DNA from: Bacteroidia bacterium
GTDB lineage: Bacteria > Bacteroidota > Bacteroidia > Bacteroidales > Prolixibacteraceae
Reading direction: 5' to 3'
Length of the DNA: 46,673 nt
Assembly: GCA_026391315.1 (NCBI GenBank)
Contig: JAPLDT010000107.1
Location: 1-46,673, forward strand
Part shown: in pieces, positions 9,189 to 18,198 of the stretch
Layout of the letters: each line of letters starts with the position of its first letter
How positions within the stretch are numbered: position 1 is the stretch's first letter
Notes under the pieces: model-generated
Seen by the model: only the letters and a program-made list of their open reading frames with translations
Told to the model about the DNA's origin: nothing
Databases searched by the model: none
Program-made: the position numbers and the translations under genes

Positions 9189-10067
9189 TTAGCGAGTATA
9201 GAACAAACCGAAAATTACCAAGGCAATTATTGCACAAACAAAAGTCCTCAATACATAGGATTTAAAATCAATGAAAATTAAATCGGCAATAAATGCGAGT
9301 GAATATATAAGAGCTATTCCTCCTAAAGCAAAAGGAAACCAGGAAGCAAGGTCGCTTGAATAATACGATACGCATAAATAAATAATTGAAACAATTAGAG
9401 ATATAAATTCCTCAATAAACCAGACTCTCACTTTATTTCTAAATATAAGTAATTCTTTAAGTTCATATTCAGCATCTTTCCTTAGCTCGCTTAAATTTGT
9501 ATCGTCTAATATTTCACTTAGCTCTCTTTTCCATACCTGTTTTGCTAAATTAATATCGTGCTTATTGTCAAATGAAATACTACTCATAAATAAATTGAAA
9601 AATGAAATTGGAGAGGAGTTAATTTTACGGTGAAGCTTCGTCAGCACTAAGGAATTCCAAATAGTTAATGAGAAGAACAATGCTATCAAAAGCCATTCTA
9701 CGTTTTTGCCAGAATGTAGCACTAAAACAACTGGAATTAATAAAACGAGAATTAACCAAAGAACTCTTATCCACCAATCAACTCGCTTGAACGCATTTTC
9801 ATTTTTTAAAACAAGATTGCAATATGCTGGATTCTCTTCAACCTCTAAACTTGATAAAAATATTCTGAATCCATTAATGCAAGCAATTCCCCAAACCACC
9901 ACGAACACCATAGAAGTATCCAAATTTTTTGTATAAAATCCTATTCCCTTTTCTCCTTTATATTCTGTAAAAACAGGAATTAGGGCTAAGGTAAAAAAAA
10001 TAAATGAAACAAACTGTGATACTGATAGCGAATACAGTTCTCTTTTAAAACTACTTTGATTAATCAT
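9189..10067 (-). CDS. Unrecognised multipass membrane protein
   Basis: A 292-residue protein that I do not recognise. About seven hydrophobic segments are visible, near residues 16-33, 52-71, 99-117, 123-143, 219-236, 243-266 and 273-289, separated by a charged cytosolic-looking stretch at about 165-215 rich in E, K and L. It lies 11 bp after the nucleotidyltransferase and 15 bp before the GTP cyclohydrolase II-like gene in the same operon. The AT-rich composition matches its neighbours and not the flanking core genes. Confidence 0.6.
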   Translation of the reverse strand: MINQSSFKRELYSLSVSQFVSFIFFTLALIPVFTEYKGEKGIGFYTKNLDTSMVFVVVWGIACINGFRIFLSSLEVEENPAYCNLVLKNENAFKRVDWWIRVLWLILVLLIPVVLVLHSGKNVEWLLIALFFSLTIWNSLVLTKLHRKINSSPISFFNLFMSSISFDNKHDINLAKQVWKRELSEILDDTNLSELRKDAEYELKELLIFRNKVRVWFIEEFISLIVSIIYLCVSYYSSDLASWFPFALGGIALIYSLAFIADLIFIDFKSYVLRTFVCAIIALVIFGLFYTR

Positions 10068-10078
10068 AATATATTGAA

Positions 10079-10843
10079 TTAAATTTTTGAAACTTCATTA
10101 TACCATTTTAATCTCTTGCCGATTACTTCCCGGATTTTCCATTTTATTTTTTTTTCTTCTCTGTCAATACTCATGTTCAAGTAGTTTAATTTTTGATTTA
10201 GTTTTTCTCTCTGTTCGTCTGTAAATACCTTGCTGCTAATGAAACCAAAAATATTTTTGATATTGTTTGAAAAGGTGTAATAAAAACCCCAATCGTTAGA
10301 GAGAAGTTTTGCAATGTATTTTACATTGATTGAATCTTTCGTTTCACTGTTTGATAACTCATGTTCTAAAATTAAAATTGAGAGGTCAAGCAAATCTTTA
10401 TCTGAAATTTTTACAATTTGCATTTTCGACAAAAGTAAATCAGACAAAGAAATTGTCGGATAGTCAATTGAAAGGCGTTCTCTCAAATCAATCAAATGGC
10501 AAAAGTTTAATTCATCAACAAATGCTTCAAGTTTTGAAGATGATTTTTGATTTTTGAAAATCAATCTTCTCCCCTCACTGTAAGCGTAAACTTCCTTATT
10601 CAATTCATAACCCTTATTACTGAAATATTCTCTTGACTTCTCAATGTCTTTGCTTAAGCAAACCAAATCAACATCTGCATATTTTCTTCCTAATTTTTCA
10701 AACAACTCATTCTGTTTCTCACAATGAAAACGAATAGCTATTCCCCCAGTCAATCTAAAGTCAATACCCAATTGTTTAGCATCTTTAAGGATTCTATTAA
10801 CCGTAGGTTGCCACTCACTATATTTTTTTAAAACTTCTCCCAT
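10079..10843 (-). CDS. AbiEii-like nucleotidyltransferase
   Basis: A 254-residue protein with the minimal nucleotidyltransferase signature of the AbiEii/DUF1814 kind: FRLTGGIAIRFH (GG at 33-34) followed by KYADVDLVCL, giving the metal-binding D57-x-D59. AbiEii-type enzymes are toxins or tRNA-modifying transferases in phage defence and toxin-antitoxin pairs. No AbiEi-like winged-helix antitoxin is adjacent; the flanking genes encode a permease (3 bp upstream) and a membrane protein (11 bp downstream). It could instead be an aminoglycoside-type or tRNA nucleotidyltransferase. The toxin role is inference. Confidence 0.65.
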   Translation of the reverse strand: MGEVLKKYSEWQPTVNRILKDAKQLGIDFRLTGGIAIRFHCEKQNELFEKLGRKYADVDLVCLSKDIEKSREYFSNKGYELNKEVYAYSEGRRLIFKNQKSSSKLEAFVDELNFCHLIDLRERLSIDYPTISLSDLLLSKMQIVKISDKDLLDLSILILEHELSNSETKDSINVKYIAKLLSNDWGFYYTFSNNIKNIFGFISSKVFTDEQREKLNQKLNYLNMSIDREEKKIKWKIREVIGKRLKWYNEVSKI

Positions 10844-10846
10844 TTA

Positions 10847-12442
10847 TTACTCAATCGGAATTTGTTTGAAAGCAAGGTCAATATCAATACCCTGTTTTTT
10901 CCTTTTCTGTTTCATAAAGAAATATAGAAGTAATCCAATTAAAAATACTCCACCAATTGTAATTATTGATTTTGTATCATGACCGGCCGCTATTGGATCG
11001 TTCCAAAGCAAAACTGCAATTACCAACAAACCGATTGCAGCAAGGGAGCACACTACAGACATCAAAGGAATCTTAAGAATTTTGTATTTGGAAATAGGCG
11101 ACTTCTCATAAATATCTTTATTCCTATAAGGGAAAATTATTCCTGCAATCATTGTTATGAACCATGCAATAGAAGCAGCTAAAATGAAAATGAGTGTTGC
11201 AAAAAAAGAAGTGTAAACATAAAGTGCCGTAAAGAAAACAGAGATTAAAACAGAAATAATTATGGCTACTGTTGGTGTATGATATTTGTCGCTTACATGA
11301 CCAATTTTTTCAGGAACTAATCTGTCAAATGACCAAGCTAACATTGCTCTTTCAGCATAAGCCAACATTCCAGGAATCCAAAAATAAATCCACGCAATAA
11401 AACTGATTGCAATAATTACTGTGAAATAAATATTTTTTGTGAGGATAGCCATCAACAAAGTAAAGTAGGGTTGTGTGCTTGTTGAAAATTCAGGTTGATT
11501 AAAAGAGTTGTAAGTAATTGCTCCTTGAAATTCGTATCCAATTGTTTGATATGACAAGTAACCGATAAGAGCAAACAATGCCCCGCAAAAAATAATTGCC
11601 CCGATAATTCCATATCCTTGACCTTTTTCTACTTGCCTTATTTCTCCACCAATGGCAATAGAGAATGCCCCACCAATAAGCGGCAAAAAGGGCCACACAG
11701 AAAGGCGAAGTGTCTGCCAAATATCAAATCTGTTACTATCCCACCCTGCAATTTTGGCTTTATCAATTACTGTGTTATAAGCGTTATTGCCTATGTGATT
11801 CATGAGTTCATTGAAATTTGCAACAAATTGTTCTTTAGGAAAAACCATTAAAGCAACTATCATTACAAGAGTACCGATAATTGCGACGAAAAACATTATT
11901 TTTTGCACTATGAAAAATTTTCGCATTCCGGAAATAAGAAGAAGTCCTGAAAGAATTATGAGGATTGAACCAACGATGAATTGAGCATTTGGCGTTTGCA
12001 TATTCAAAGCTAACTGCATCATGCTATTGCTTTTTGTTATTGAAGCAATCGTTGCAAACAATGGAGTTAAACCAACTGTGGAAATGAGCACAGCCCCGAC
12101 TGCATTGTAAAAAAGCCAGCAGCACGATTCAACAAAACTCAATGCAAACCCTAAGGGTGCACTCAATCCTCTTGTAACAAAAACATAAATTCCACCTGAC
12201 CGTGGTAGAGTAACAGTCCAGCACCACATTCCTAACCCAACTAAGACCATTATTCCTGTAGCTATTAACGAAGCAATAGGAATATCTCCTCCCGGGTAAT
12301 TTGCAGCTCCATACAAGTGTGTGTATGCAACACCTATTCCAATGCTTATCAATCCAACATTGTAAATGAAAACATCAAAGATGCCTGCTGATTTTACAAG
12401 TCCAGATACTGGCCGTAAGAAAATTGATTTGTTTGAATCCAT
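10847..12442 (-). CDS. APC-superfamily amino acid permease
   Basis: A 531-residue inner-membrane transporter with about 12 hydrophobic helices. The first membrane region, SGIFDVFIYNVGLISIG, and the helix-3 region LPRSGGIYVFVTRGLSAPLG fit the amino acid/polyamine/organocation family. The ATG at 12442 (MDSNKSIFLRPV) is preferred over an upstream one at 12544, since the latter would overlap the phosphoesterase gene by 58 bp and add a non-hydrophobic leader. It sits 44 bp after the phosphoesterase and 3 bp before the nucleotidyltransferase. The substrate cannot be read from sequence. A permease in such an operon is unusual. Confidence 0.82.
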   Translation of the reverse strand: MDSNKSIFLRPVSGLVKSAGIFDVFIYNVGLISIGIGVAYTHLYGAANYPGGDIPIASLIATGIMVLVGLGMWCWTVTLPRSGGIYVFVTRGLSAPLGFALSFVESCCWLFYNAVGAVLISTVGLTPLFATIASITKSNSMMQLALNMQTPNAQFIVGSILIILSGLLLISGMRKFFIVQKIMFFVAIIGTLVMIVALMVFPKEQFVANFNELMNHIGNNAYNTVIDKAKIAGWDSNRFDIWQTLRLSVWPFLPLIGGAFSIAIGGEIRQVEKGQGYGIIGAIIFCGALFALIGYLSYQTIGYEFQGAITYNSFNQPEFSTSTQPYFTLLMAILTKNIYFTVIIAISFIAWIYFWIPGMLAYAERAMLAWSFDRLVPEKIGHVSDKYHTPTVAIIISVLISVFFTALYVYTSFFATLIFILAASIAWFITMIAGIIFPYRNKDIYEKSPISKYKILKIPLMSVVCSLAAIGLLVIAVLLWNDPIAAGHDTKSIITIGGVFLIGLLLYFFMKQKRKKQGIDIDLAFKQIPIE

Positions 12443-12486
12443 TTTATTTTTTTCTTTGTAGCAAATGTGAGAATTCTCTCTTGAAA

Positions 12487-13431
12487 TTACCCAGTTATGA
12501 ATTGATAACCTGTCACGATATGTCTTCCAAGATTTAATAAACAACCATTCAAAACTCCTTCCTGATAATTGCTACCGGGATTGAAGCAAAGTGTTCCATT
12601 TAAGTTGAACATTCCTTTACCCTCATGTACATGCCCAAACAGTCCTAGCATCGGATGATTTTTCTCAATTATTTTTCTCACTGCTGTGCTTCCCACTGGT
12701 TGCTTTTTTATTTGACCCAAACTGCTCATTACACGAAACTCGCTATCCAATTCAGCACACTCATCAATTTTACTGTCATAAGGCGGAACATGAATATTGT
12801 AAATGGTTGCTTTATTAATATTTACTTTTTGCGATAGTTCTGTTAGTACCTTTTCAAGCTCATTTTCAGAAATTTCTCTAGGCGTATGCCAAGGTGTGAG
12901 GTTGGAATGACCTGTGCTTAAAATTTGATATTCTTCCGAAATGTCAAACACCTTGTTTTCAAGATTGATGATTGATGTAGATTGTTTGAGTATGTCGTCA
13001 ATGAAATAATCATCATCATTTCCGGGACAAACAAATAAATTTGAATTCACGACTTTCATCTTTTTGTCAGCCAATTCTACCCATTGAGTTAATCTTTCCA
13101 CGATAAGTTTTTTAAAAATATCATCAGCTTTTGTTTTGTTGTCATGTAATGTTTTCATTTCATCCTCATCGGTAAGATAAGGATACAAACCCATGTTCGC
13201 CGTATTTGAAATATATTTTTGTAACTCGTCTTTTGTTTTTAGAATGAAATTTTGTTGAAGTATTTCAGATTGGAAATTTCCATTTTGCATTTTGTAAATA
13301 GGAATAACCATTTTCCCTGTCATGTCGCCACCGAGAATTACTATGTCTGCCTGATAAAATTTTTGGGCATTCAAAAGTTTTTTAAAGCAAACATCTGATC
13401 CGTGAATGTCTGTTGCGAAAAATATTTTCAT
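12487..13431 (-). CDS. Calcineurin-like metallophosphoesterase
   Basis: A 314-residue cytosolic phosphoesterase with the full metal-binding series: D8-x-H10 in FATDIHG, GGDMTG at 34-39, PGNDDD around 136-141, H214 in NIHVPP, and GHVHE at 266-270. The fold and motifs suit small phosphodiesterases acting on nucleotides or nucleic acid ends. It is the first gene of the minus-strand operon, so any promoter should lie in 13432-13560; I saw no clear TAnnTTTG there. The substrate is unknown. Confidence 0.8.
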   Translation of the reverse strand: MKIFFATDIHGSDVCFKKLLNAQKFYQADIVILGGDMTGKMVIPIYKMQNGNFQSEILQQNFILKTKDELQKYISNTANMGLYPYLTDEDEMKTLHDNKTKADDIFKKLIVERLTQWVELADKKMKVVNSNLFVCPGNDDDYFIDDILKQSTSIINLENKVFDISEEYQILSTGHSNLTPWHTPREISENELEKVLTELSQKVNINKATIYNIHVPPYDSKIDECAELDSEFRVMSSLGQIKKQPVGSTAVRKIIEKNHPMLGLFGHVHEGKGMFNLNGTLCFNPGSNYQEGVLNGCLLNLGRHIVTGYQFITG

Positions 13432-13786
13432 TTTGTTTTCTTGACTATTGGTTATCGCAGAAAACCCAACTCTAAAATCTTGCTTGGAAAAAAATTTAAA
13501 ACAAAAAATGTTCGATGGGGAAAAAATAGAACTCCATTGCGTTGCCTGCCAGATAGGGCTGTCAGCCAGTGTGAATGAATTTAAAAATTATTCGTTTCAT
13601 AACAGTCTGTTTAAGGATATTTAGCATTAGATCATCTTTTTTTTACTGATATTCAAATATTTACACATGCAACGTTTCTCCCAATTTCTCCTTCAAATTC
13701 CAATTTTTGTTGGCTATGAGGTTAGTTTACTGAAGCAGGTATCTTGGTTATTGAATCAACGATGTAGAATACATTCTAATTTGAAA
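13432..13786. other. Gene-free AT-rich gap upstream of the five-gene block
   Basis: This 355-bp stretch holds no convincing reading frame on either strand. I looked for the missing N-terminal half of the 8238-8340 relic here and did not find it. It contains A/T-rich runs and should carry the promoter of the minus-strand phosphoesterase operon, but no confident box is visible. Confidence 0.5.
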
Positions 13787-14173
13787 TTATTGTAATTTCC
13801 CTTTAAAAACATGACTTAGTACAACACTGTCAACCAGATAGGGAGTGTCACCTCGCCATGGAAGGGTTCCGTTCTTTTCCGTATAGTGCACAACAACGCT
13901 TTCACCCTGTAGCTTTTCGATCTTTCGTGCAATATCCTCTTTTGTCACAGAAAAGAAAAATTTCTCTGACGCAATCGCCATGTTGGTAGTGGTTTGTACG
14001 CTGCTCAGGATGATCTCACCTTCATAGGTTTTGAAGAGCGTCCCTTTGGAGGAGAATTTCTGCAACAAACCGGCCCGGTAGCCTTCGCTGTAAGTGAAGA
14101 AATATTTCCAGTAAAAAAACGATCCGGTTAACAGAACAATAATTAGCAGTGCACGGGTTAAATATTTTTTCAT
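13787..14173 (-). CDS. Small membrane-anchored protein, conserved in Bacteroidota
   Basis: A 128-residue protein with one N-terminal hydrophobic helix (YLTRALLIIVLLTGSFFYW) and a periplasmic-looking remainder. I recall similar Bacteroidota proteins (YSEGYRAGLLQKFSSKG, FKTYEGEI) that databases have sometimes labelled 6-phosphogluconate dehydrogenase; nothing in this short sequence supports that activity. The function is unknown. A decayed C-terminal copy lies at 8238-8340. The 5' leader (14180-14214) closely resembles the sppA leader at 19986-20018. The start is the ATG just before the hydrophobic helix. Confidence 0.7.
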   Translation of the reverse strand: MKKYLTRALLIIVLLTGSFFYWKYFFTYSEGYRAGLLQKFSSKGTLFKTYEGEIILSSVQTTTNMAIASEKFFFSVTKEDIARKIEKLQGESVVVHYTEKNGTLPWRGDTPYLVDSVVLSHVFKGKLQ

Positions 14174-14435
14174 CTGTCTATAATTTTGTTTTTCAGTGGC
14201 CAGATGGAACTCCCTTTAATCATTTTCTCGTGTATGAAAGATTTTCTCATGGTCGTTTCATAGGAAGGAAGATGATAGATTATTTGTATCAAATTTAGCA
14301 TTAAAAACATACATGCCACACCAGAAAGTCTTTCAAAATTTAAACAATACATTGTCACTTCCAATTATCAATTGATTATCCTTTGTTCTTTCGACGGAAA
14401 TGACGAATTTGCAAACTATTCATAAAAACAGGGCG

Positions 14436-16118
14436 ATGAGCGACGATAAGCAAATTATATTTTCGATGTACAAGGTGAGTAAAACATACCCGCCTCAAAA
14501 ACAGGTTATTAAAGACATTTCACTCTCCTTCTTTCTCGGCGCCAAAATTGGCATCATCGGATTGAACGGTTCAGGAAAATCAACTTTACTCAAGATAATT
14601 GCCGGAATTGAGACGGATTTCAATGGAGAACTGGCCTTTTCGCCGGGCTACACCGTTGGTCATCTTTCCCAGGATCCGGCGCTCGATCCATCCAAGACAG
14701 TTATGGGAATCGTACAGGAAGGAGCACAGGAAATTGTAGACCTTCTTGCCGAATTCGAAAATATTAACCTTCAGTTTGGGTTACCCGAAATTTATGAAGA
14801 TGCCGACAAGATGGACAAACTGATGGATCGACAGGCCAAATTGCAGGAGAAGATCGACGCAACGGACGCCTGGAACCTCGACAACAAGCTCGAACGTGCC
14901 ATGGATGCCCTGCGCTGTCCTGATGGCGACACGCCTGTCACGATCCTCTCCGGAGGAGAACGACGGAGGGTTGCCTTGTGCAGATTGTTGCTCAAACAAC
15001 CGGATATTCTGCTGCTCGACGAGCCTACCAACCACCTCGATGCAGAATCAATTGACTGGCTGGAACAACACTTGCAACAATATCCCGGAACCGTTATTTG
15101 TATTACCCACGACCGCTATTTTCTGGATAACGTAGCCGGATGGATCCTCGAACTCGACAGGGGTGAAGGAATCCCCTGGAAAGGCAATTACTCAAGTTGG
15201 CTTGAGCAGAAACAAAAACGGTTGGAAATGGAGGAGAAGGGTGTCTCTAAACGACGCAAAACACTCGAACGCGAGTTGGAATGGGTACGCATGAGCCCAA
15301 AAGCCAGACAGGCTAAATCCAAAGCGAGGTTGGGTGCCTACGAAAAACTCTTAAATGAAGATGTCAGACAGAAAGAGGACAAACTGGAGCTGTTTATACC
15401 AAACGGTCCTCGGTTGGGTGACAAAGTCATACTAGCGGAGAATGTCTCCAAAGGTTATGGCGACAGATTGTTGTTTGAGAATCTCAATTTCACCCTGCCA
15501 CCAAACGGCATTGTCGGTGTGATCGGACCAAATGGCGCCGGTAAAACAACCCTTTTCAAAATGATTATGGGACTTGAACATTCAGATTCGGGAACATTTG
15601 CGGTTGGTGAAACAGTCAAAATAGGATATGCAGACCAGTCGCATTCCGAGATTGTCAATGATAAAACAGTTTATCAGGTATTGTCGGGCGGAACCGATGA
15701 AGTGATGGTCGGCGGAAGAATGATCAATGCCAGGGCCTTCGTCTCCAAATTCAATTTCAGCGGATCCGACCAGGAGAAAAAATGCGGCGTCTTATCGGGT
15801 GGTGAACGAAACAGACTCCACCTGGCGCTCACCCTAAAGTCAGGGGCAAATGTCCTGCTTCTGGATGAACCAACCAACGACATCGACATAAATACGTTGC
15901 GTGCCCTGGAAGAGGGTCTCGATAGTTTTGCCGGATGTTGCGTAGTTATTTCTCACGACAGATGGTTCCTGGATCGGATCGCAACACATATTTTAGCATT
16001 TGAAGGGGATTCTCAGATCTATTTCTTCGAAGGAAGTTATTCTGAATACGAAGAAAACAAGAAAAAACGATTGGGTGATGCCACTCCTCACCGTATACGG
16101 TACAGGAAACTAGTCTAA
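14436..16118 (+). CDS. ettA: ABC-F ATPase, EttA type
   Basis: A cytosolic two-domain ABC ATPase that binds the ribosomal E site and gates translation according to energy state. It has about 560 residues, two Walker A motifs (GLNGSGKST and GPNGAGKTT), signature motifs LSGGERRRVAL and LSGGERNRLHL, and Walker B LLLDEPTNHLD and LLLDEPTNDID. No membrane domain is present. The linker between the domains is EttA-like (EWVRMSPKARQAKSKARL), and the C terminus RIRYRKLV is typical. The ATG at 14436 is preferred; one at 14400 would add 12 poorly conserved residues. Confidence 0.92.
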   Translation: MSDDKQIIFSMYKVSKTYPPQKQVIKDISLSFFLGAKIGIIGLNGSGKSTLLKIIAGIETDFNGELAFSPGYTVGHLSQDPALDPSKTVMGIVQEGAQEIVDLLAEFENINLQFGLPEIYEDADKMDKLMDRQAKLQEKIDATDAWNLDNKLERAMDALRCPDGDTPVTILSGGERRRVALCRLLLKQPDILLLDEPTNHLDAESIDWLEQHLQQYPGTVICITHDRYFLDNVAGWILELDRGEGIPWKGNYSSWLEQKQKRLEMEEKGVSKRRKTLERELEWVRMSPKARQAKSKARLGAYEKLLNEDVRQKEDKLELFIPNGPRLGDKVILAENVSKGYGDRLLFENLNFTLPPNGIVGVIGPNGAGKTTLFKMIMGLEHSDSGTFAVGETVKIGYADQSHSEIVNDKTVYQVLSGGTDEVMVGGRMINARAFVSKFNFSGSDQEKKCGVLSGGERNRLHLALTLKSGANVLLLDEPTNDIDINTLRALEEGLDSFAGCCVVISHDRWFLDRIATHILAFEGDSQIYFFEGSYSEYEENKKKRLGDATPHRIRYRKLV

Positions 16119-16226
16119 AAACTAAGGATATCACTCAAATAGGCGGCAACTTTTATTTGGACTGCTTATTAATTAAAATTCACAATTAATTAATAGTATT
16201 TTTACATTTTATAATAAAATATTCAC

Positions 16227-16312
16227 TATATTTGTACTGTTAATAGTTATTAGTAGTAGTTAGTTGATTTGGATTCGTAAGAGGTTGCCACCCCGGCAGC
16301 CTCTTTTCGTTT
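16227..16312 (+). ncRNA. Candidate small RNA with its own -7 box and terminator
   Basis: TATATTTG at 16227-16234 matches the -7 consensus TAnnTTTG. About 45 bp further on is a strong hairpin: AAGAGGTTGCC (16279-16289), loop ACCCC, GGCAGCCTCTT (16295-16305), followed by TTCGTTT. A transcript of roughly 65-75 nt would result, with no reading frame, in the gap between convergent ettA and punA. No good -33 box is seen. The alternative is that the hairpin simply terminates ettA. Confidence 0.42.
16279..16312 (+). terminator. Intrinsic terminator downstream of ettA
   Basis: An 11-bp stem with a single G-U pair and a 5-nt loop, followed by TTCGTTT on the plus strand. It lies about 160 bp past the ettA stop and just before the convergent punA stop. 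The plus-strand tail is richer in T than the minus-strand one, so plus-strand termination is favoured. Confidence 0.65.
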
Positions 16313-16338
16313 ATATACACCTGATGTAAGTACCTCTG

Positions 16339-17151
16339 TTACAGTCTTGCTATCAATTCGCGAATGATCAGGCTCATCTTGGGTTCAGCCTGCATGGCTA
16401 CTGCCTGAACCTCTTCGTGAGAGATTTCGACGATCTCTCCGGGTACTCCGCTATCGGTAATAATAGAAATGCCAAATACTGTCATATCCATATGCCTGGC
16501 TACTACCACTTCAGGAATAGTAGACATTCCAATGGCATCCCCACCCAGTATCCTAAACATCCGGTATTCTGCAGGCGTTTCAAATGTTGGTCCGGCAACG
16601 CCTATATAAACGCCCTCTTTCAGATTAATTCCCTTCTGCATGGCAATTTTCAACGCCAGGTTACGCAAATGAAGGTTATATGGCTGGCTCATGTCTGGAA
16701 ATCTCGGTCCCAACTCTTGTACATTGGGTCCCATCAGCGGATTATCTCCAAACATATTGATGTGGTCATTGATCATCATGACATCCCCTACTTTGAATTT
16801 GGGATTCAGTCCGCCACTCGCATTGGAGACAAAAAGTGTCTTGATTCCCATGGCCTTCATCACCCTAACCGGGAAGGTGACCTCCTTCATGCTGTATCCT
16901 TCATAAAAATGGAAACGTCCCTGCATGGCAATCACTTTTTTGCCGCCAAGAAGGCCGAAAATCAATTCTCCCTTGTGACCTTCAACCGTAGAAACGGGAA
17001 AATTTGGAATTTCCGAATATGGAATGGTATGTTCGATTTCAATCTCATTGACAAGGCCTCCCAGTCCTGTTCCCAGGATGATAGCGATCTCACTTTTAAA
17101 TTTTGTTTTTTCTAGAATGTAGTTCGAAGTTGCTTTTATTTTCTCCAACAT
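16339..17151 (-). CDS. punA: Purine nucleoside phosphorylase (trimeric type)
   Basis: Phosphorolyses inosine, guanosine and their deoxy forms to free base and (deoxy)ribose 1-phosphate in purine salvage. The 270-residue protein has IILGTGLGGLVNEIE near the N terminus, the phosphate-binding VEGHKGEL, GRFHFYEGYS, the SNASGGLNPKFKVGDVM motif and the base-binding segment GVAGPTFETPAEYRM. Its first 56 bp overlap the end of lpxK, so the two are translationally linked within the sppA-lpxK-punA operon, an order often seen in Bacteroidota. Confidence 0.93.
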   Translation of the reverse strand: MLEKIKATSNYILEKTKFKSEIAIILGTGLGGLVNEIEIEHTIPYSEIPNFPVSTVEGHKGELIFGLLGGKKVIAMQGRFHFYEGYSMKEVTFPVRVMKAMGIKTLFVSNASGGLNPKFKVGDVMMINDHINMFGDNPLMGPNVQELGPRFPDMSQPYNLHLRNLALKIAMQKGINLKEGVYIGVAGPTFETPAEYRMFRILGGDAIGMSTIPEVVVARHMDMTVFGISIITDSGVPGEIVEISHEEVQAVAMQAEPKMSLIIRELIARL

Positions 17152-18193
17152 ATTTCATGATTTTTTTATCGAAATCGTTATCTGTCTGGTTGATAAACCT
17201 TATCTCAATAGGTATATAGTATAGGTTTTCAGTTATTGTATCCGGAAGATCTTCAATTTCAAGAATTCGGAAAGTATCCTTCTCGGTTGTTACAATCAGC
17301 TTCTTTTCTGCCGACATGGCTTCCAGCTGCCGCGCCACCTTCTCCATGTCTTTCAGGGTGAAAGGATAGTGATCCGGATATTCGGCTGAAACAACTGATT
17401 TTGTAGTTTGAAGCAGCTTGTCTCTCAATGATTGCGGATTTGCTATTCCGGTCAGGAGCAGAATACCCGTATTAGCATCCAGACACACCTTCTTCTCCTT
17501 AACCTTGTCGGGGAAGAGTGGCAACATTTCGCCATATTTTAAGCGCGAAAAGAATAGATCCTGGTAAGGCCAAATGTGCAGGTCTTTTGTAATGATCCTC
17601 TCATCAATGGGTTTGATCTCCCGGGGGCATTTGGTCACGATAATGATGTTGGCACGGTCCCTGTTGGAGGCAGGCTCTCTCAGCCGACCAAGCGGAAGCA
17701 TATCATCTTCGGTAATCATGCGGGAAAAATCCATCAACAGAATATTGATCGAAGGTGTCACATACCGATGCTGGAAGGCATCATCCAAAATGATCACATC
17801 CGGGCGCCTCTCACTGATCTCCAAAATTTTCTCAATTCCCCGAACCCTGTTCCCATCCACGGCAACCATGACTCCGGGAAATTTCCTCTTTATCTGGAGC
17901 GGTTCATCTCCCGATTGCCCGATGGTTGAATCAGTTTCTACAAGCATAAAGCCCTTGCTCTTTCTCTTGTATCCGCGGCTCAGTACGGCTATGTCGAACT
18001 TCTTGCTTAACAGCGAAATCAGATGCTCGGTATGCGGGGTTTTACCTGTCCCTCCTACCGTGATGTTTCCAACCGAAATCACCGGCACCTCAAACTCCCT
18101 GGTACGTAGAATATTCAGATTAAAAAGGGTGTTACGGGTATTGACCACCATTCCGTACACCAAGGAGAAAATATAGAGGAAAAATTTCTTCAA
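17096..18193 (-). CDS. lpxK: Tetraacyldisaccharide 4'-kinase
   Basis: Phosphorylates the 4' position of the lipid A disaccharide precursor at the inner membrane, which shows that the organism makes lipopolysaccharide. The 365-residue protein has a hydrophobic N terminus, then VISVGNITVGGTGKTPH containing the P-loop, AVLSRGYKRKSKG, and VIILDDAFQHR, the Walker B-like motif typical of LpxK. It starts 5 bp after sppA and overlaps punA by 56 bp. Confidence 0.94.
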   Translation of the reverse strand: MKKFFLYIFSLVYGMVVNTRNTLFNLNILRTREFEVPVISVGNITVGGTGKTPHTEHLISLLSKKFDIAVLSRGYKRKSKGFMLVETDSTIGQSGDEPLQIKRKFPGVMVAVDGNRVRGIEKILEISERRPDVIILDDAFQHRYVTPSINILLMDFSRMITEDDMLPLGRLREPASNRDRANIIIVTKCPREIKPIDERIITKDLHIWPYQDLFFSRLKYGEMLPLFPDKVKEKKVCLDANTGILLLTGIANPQSLRDKLLQTTKSVVSAEYPDHYPFTLKDMEKVARQLEAMSAEKKLIVTTEKDTFRILEIEDLPDTITENLYYIPIEIRFINQTDNDFDKKIMKYVGENKSNFELHSRKNKI

Positions 18194-18198
18194 AATAG

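Noticed and set aside
13540-13640. The missing N-terminal half of the relic at 8238-8340
   Set aside because: The minus strand reads ATG-AAA-CGA-ATA but stops after 12 codons, and the residues do not resemble the intact paralogue.
14170-14364. A 64-residue minus-strand frame upstream of the small membrane-protein gene
   Set aside because: It overlaps the shared leader sequence, has no recognisable domain, and its end overlaps the real start by 4 bp without other support.
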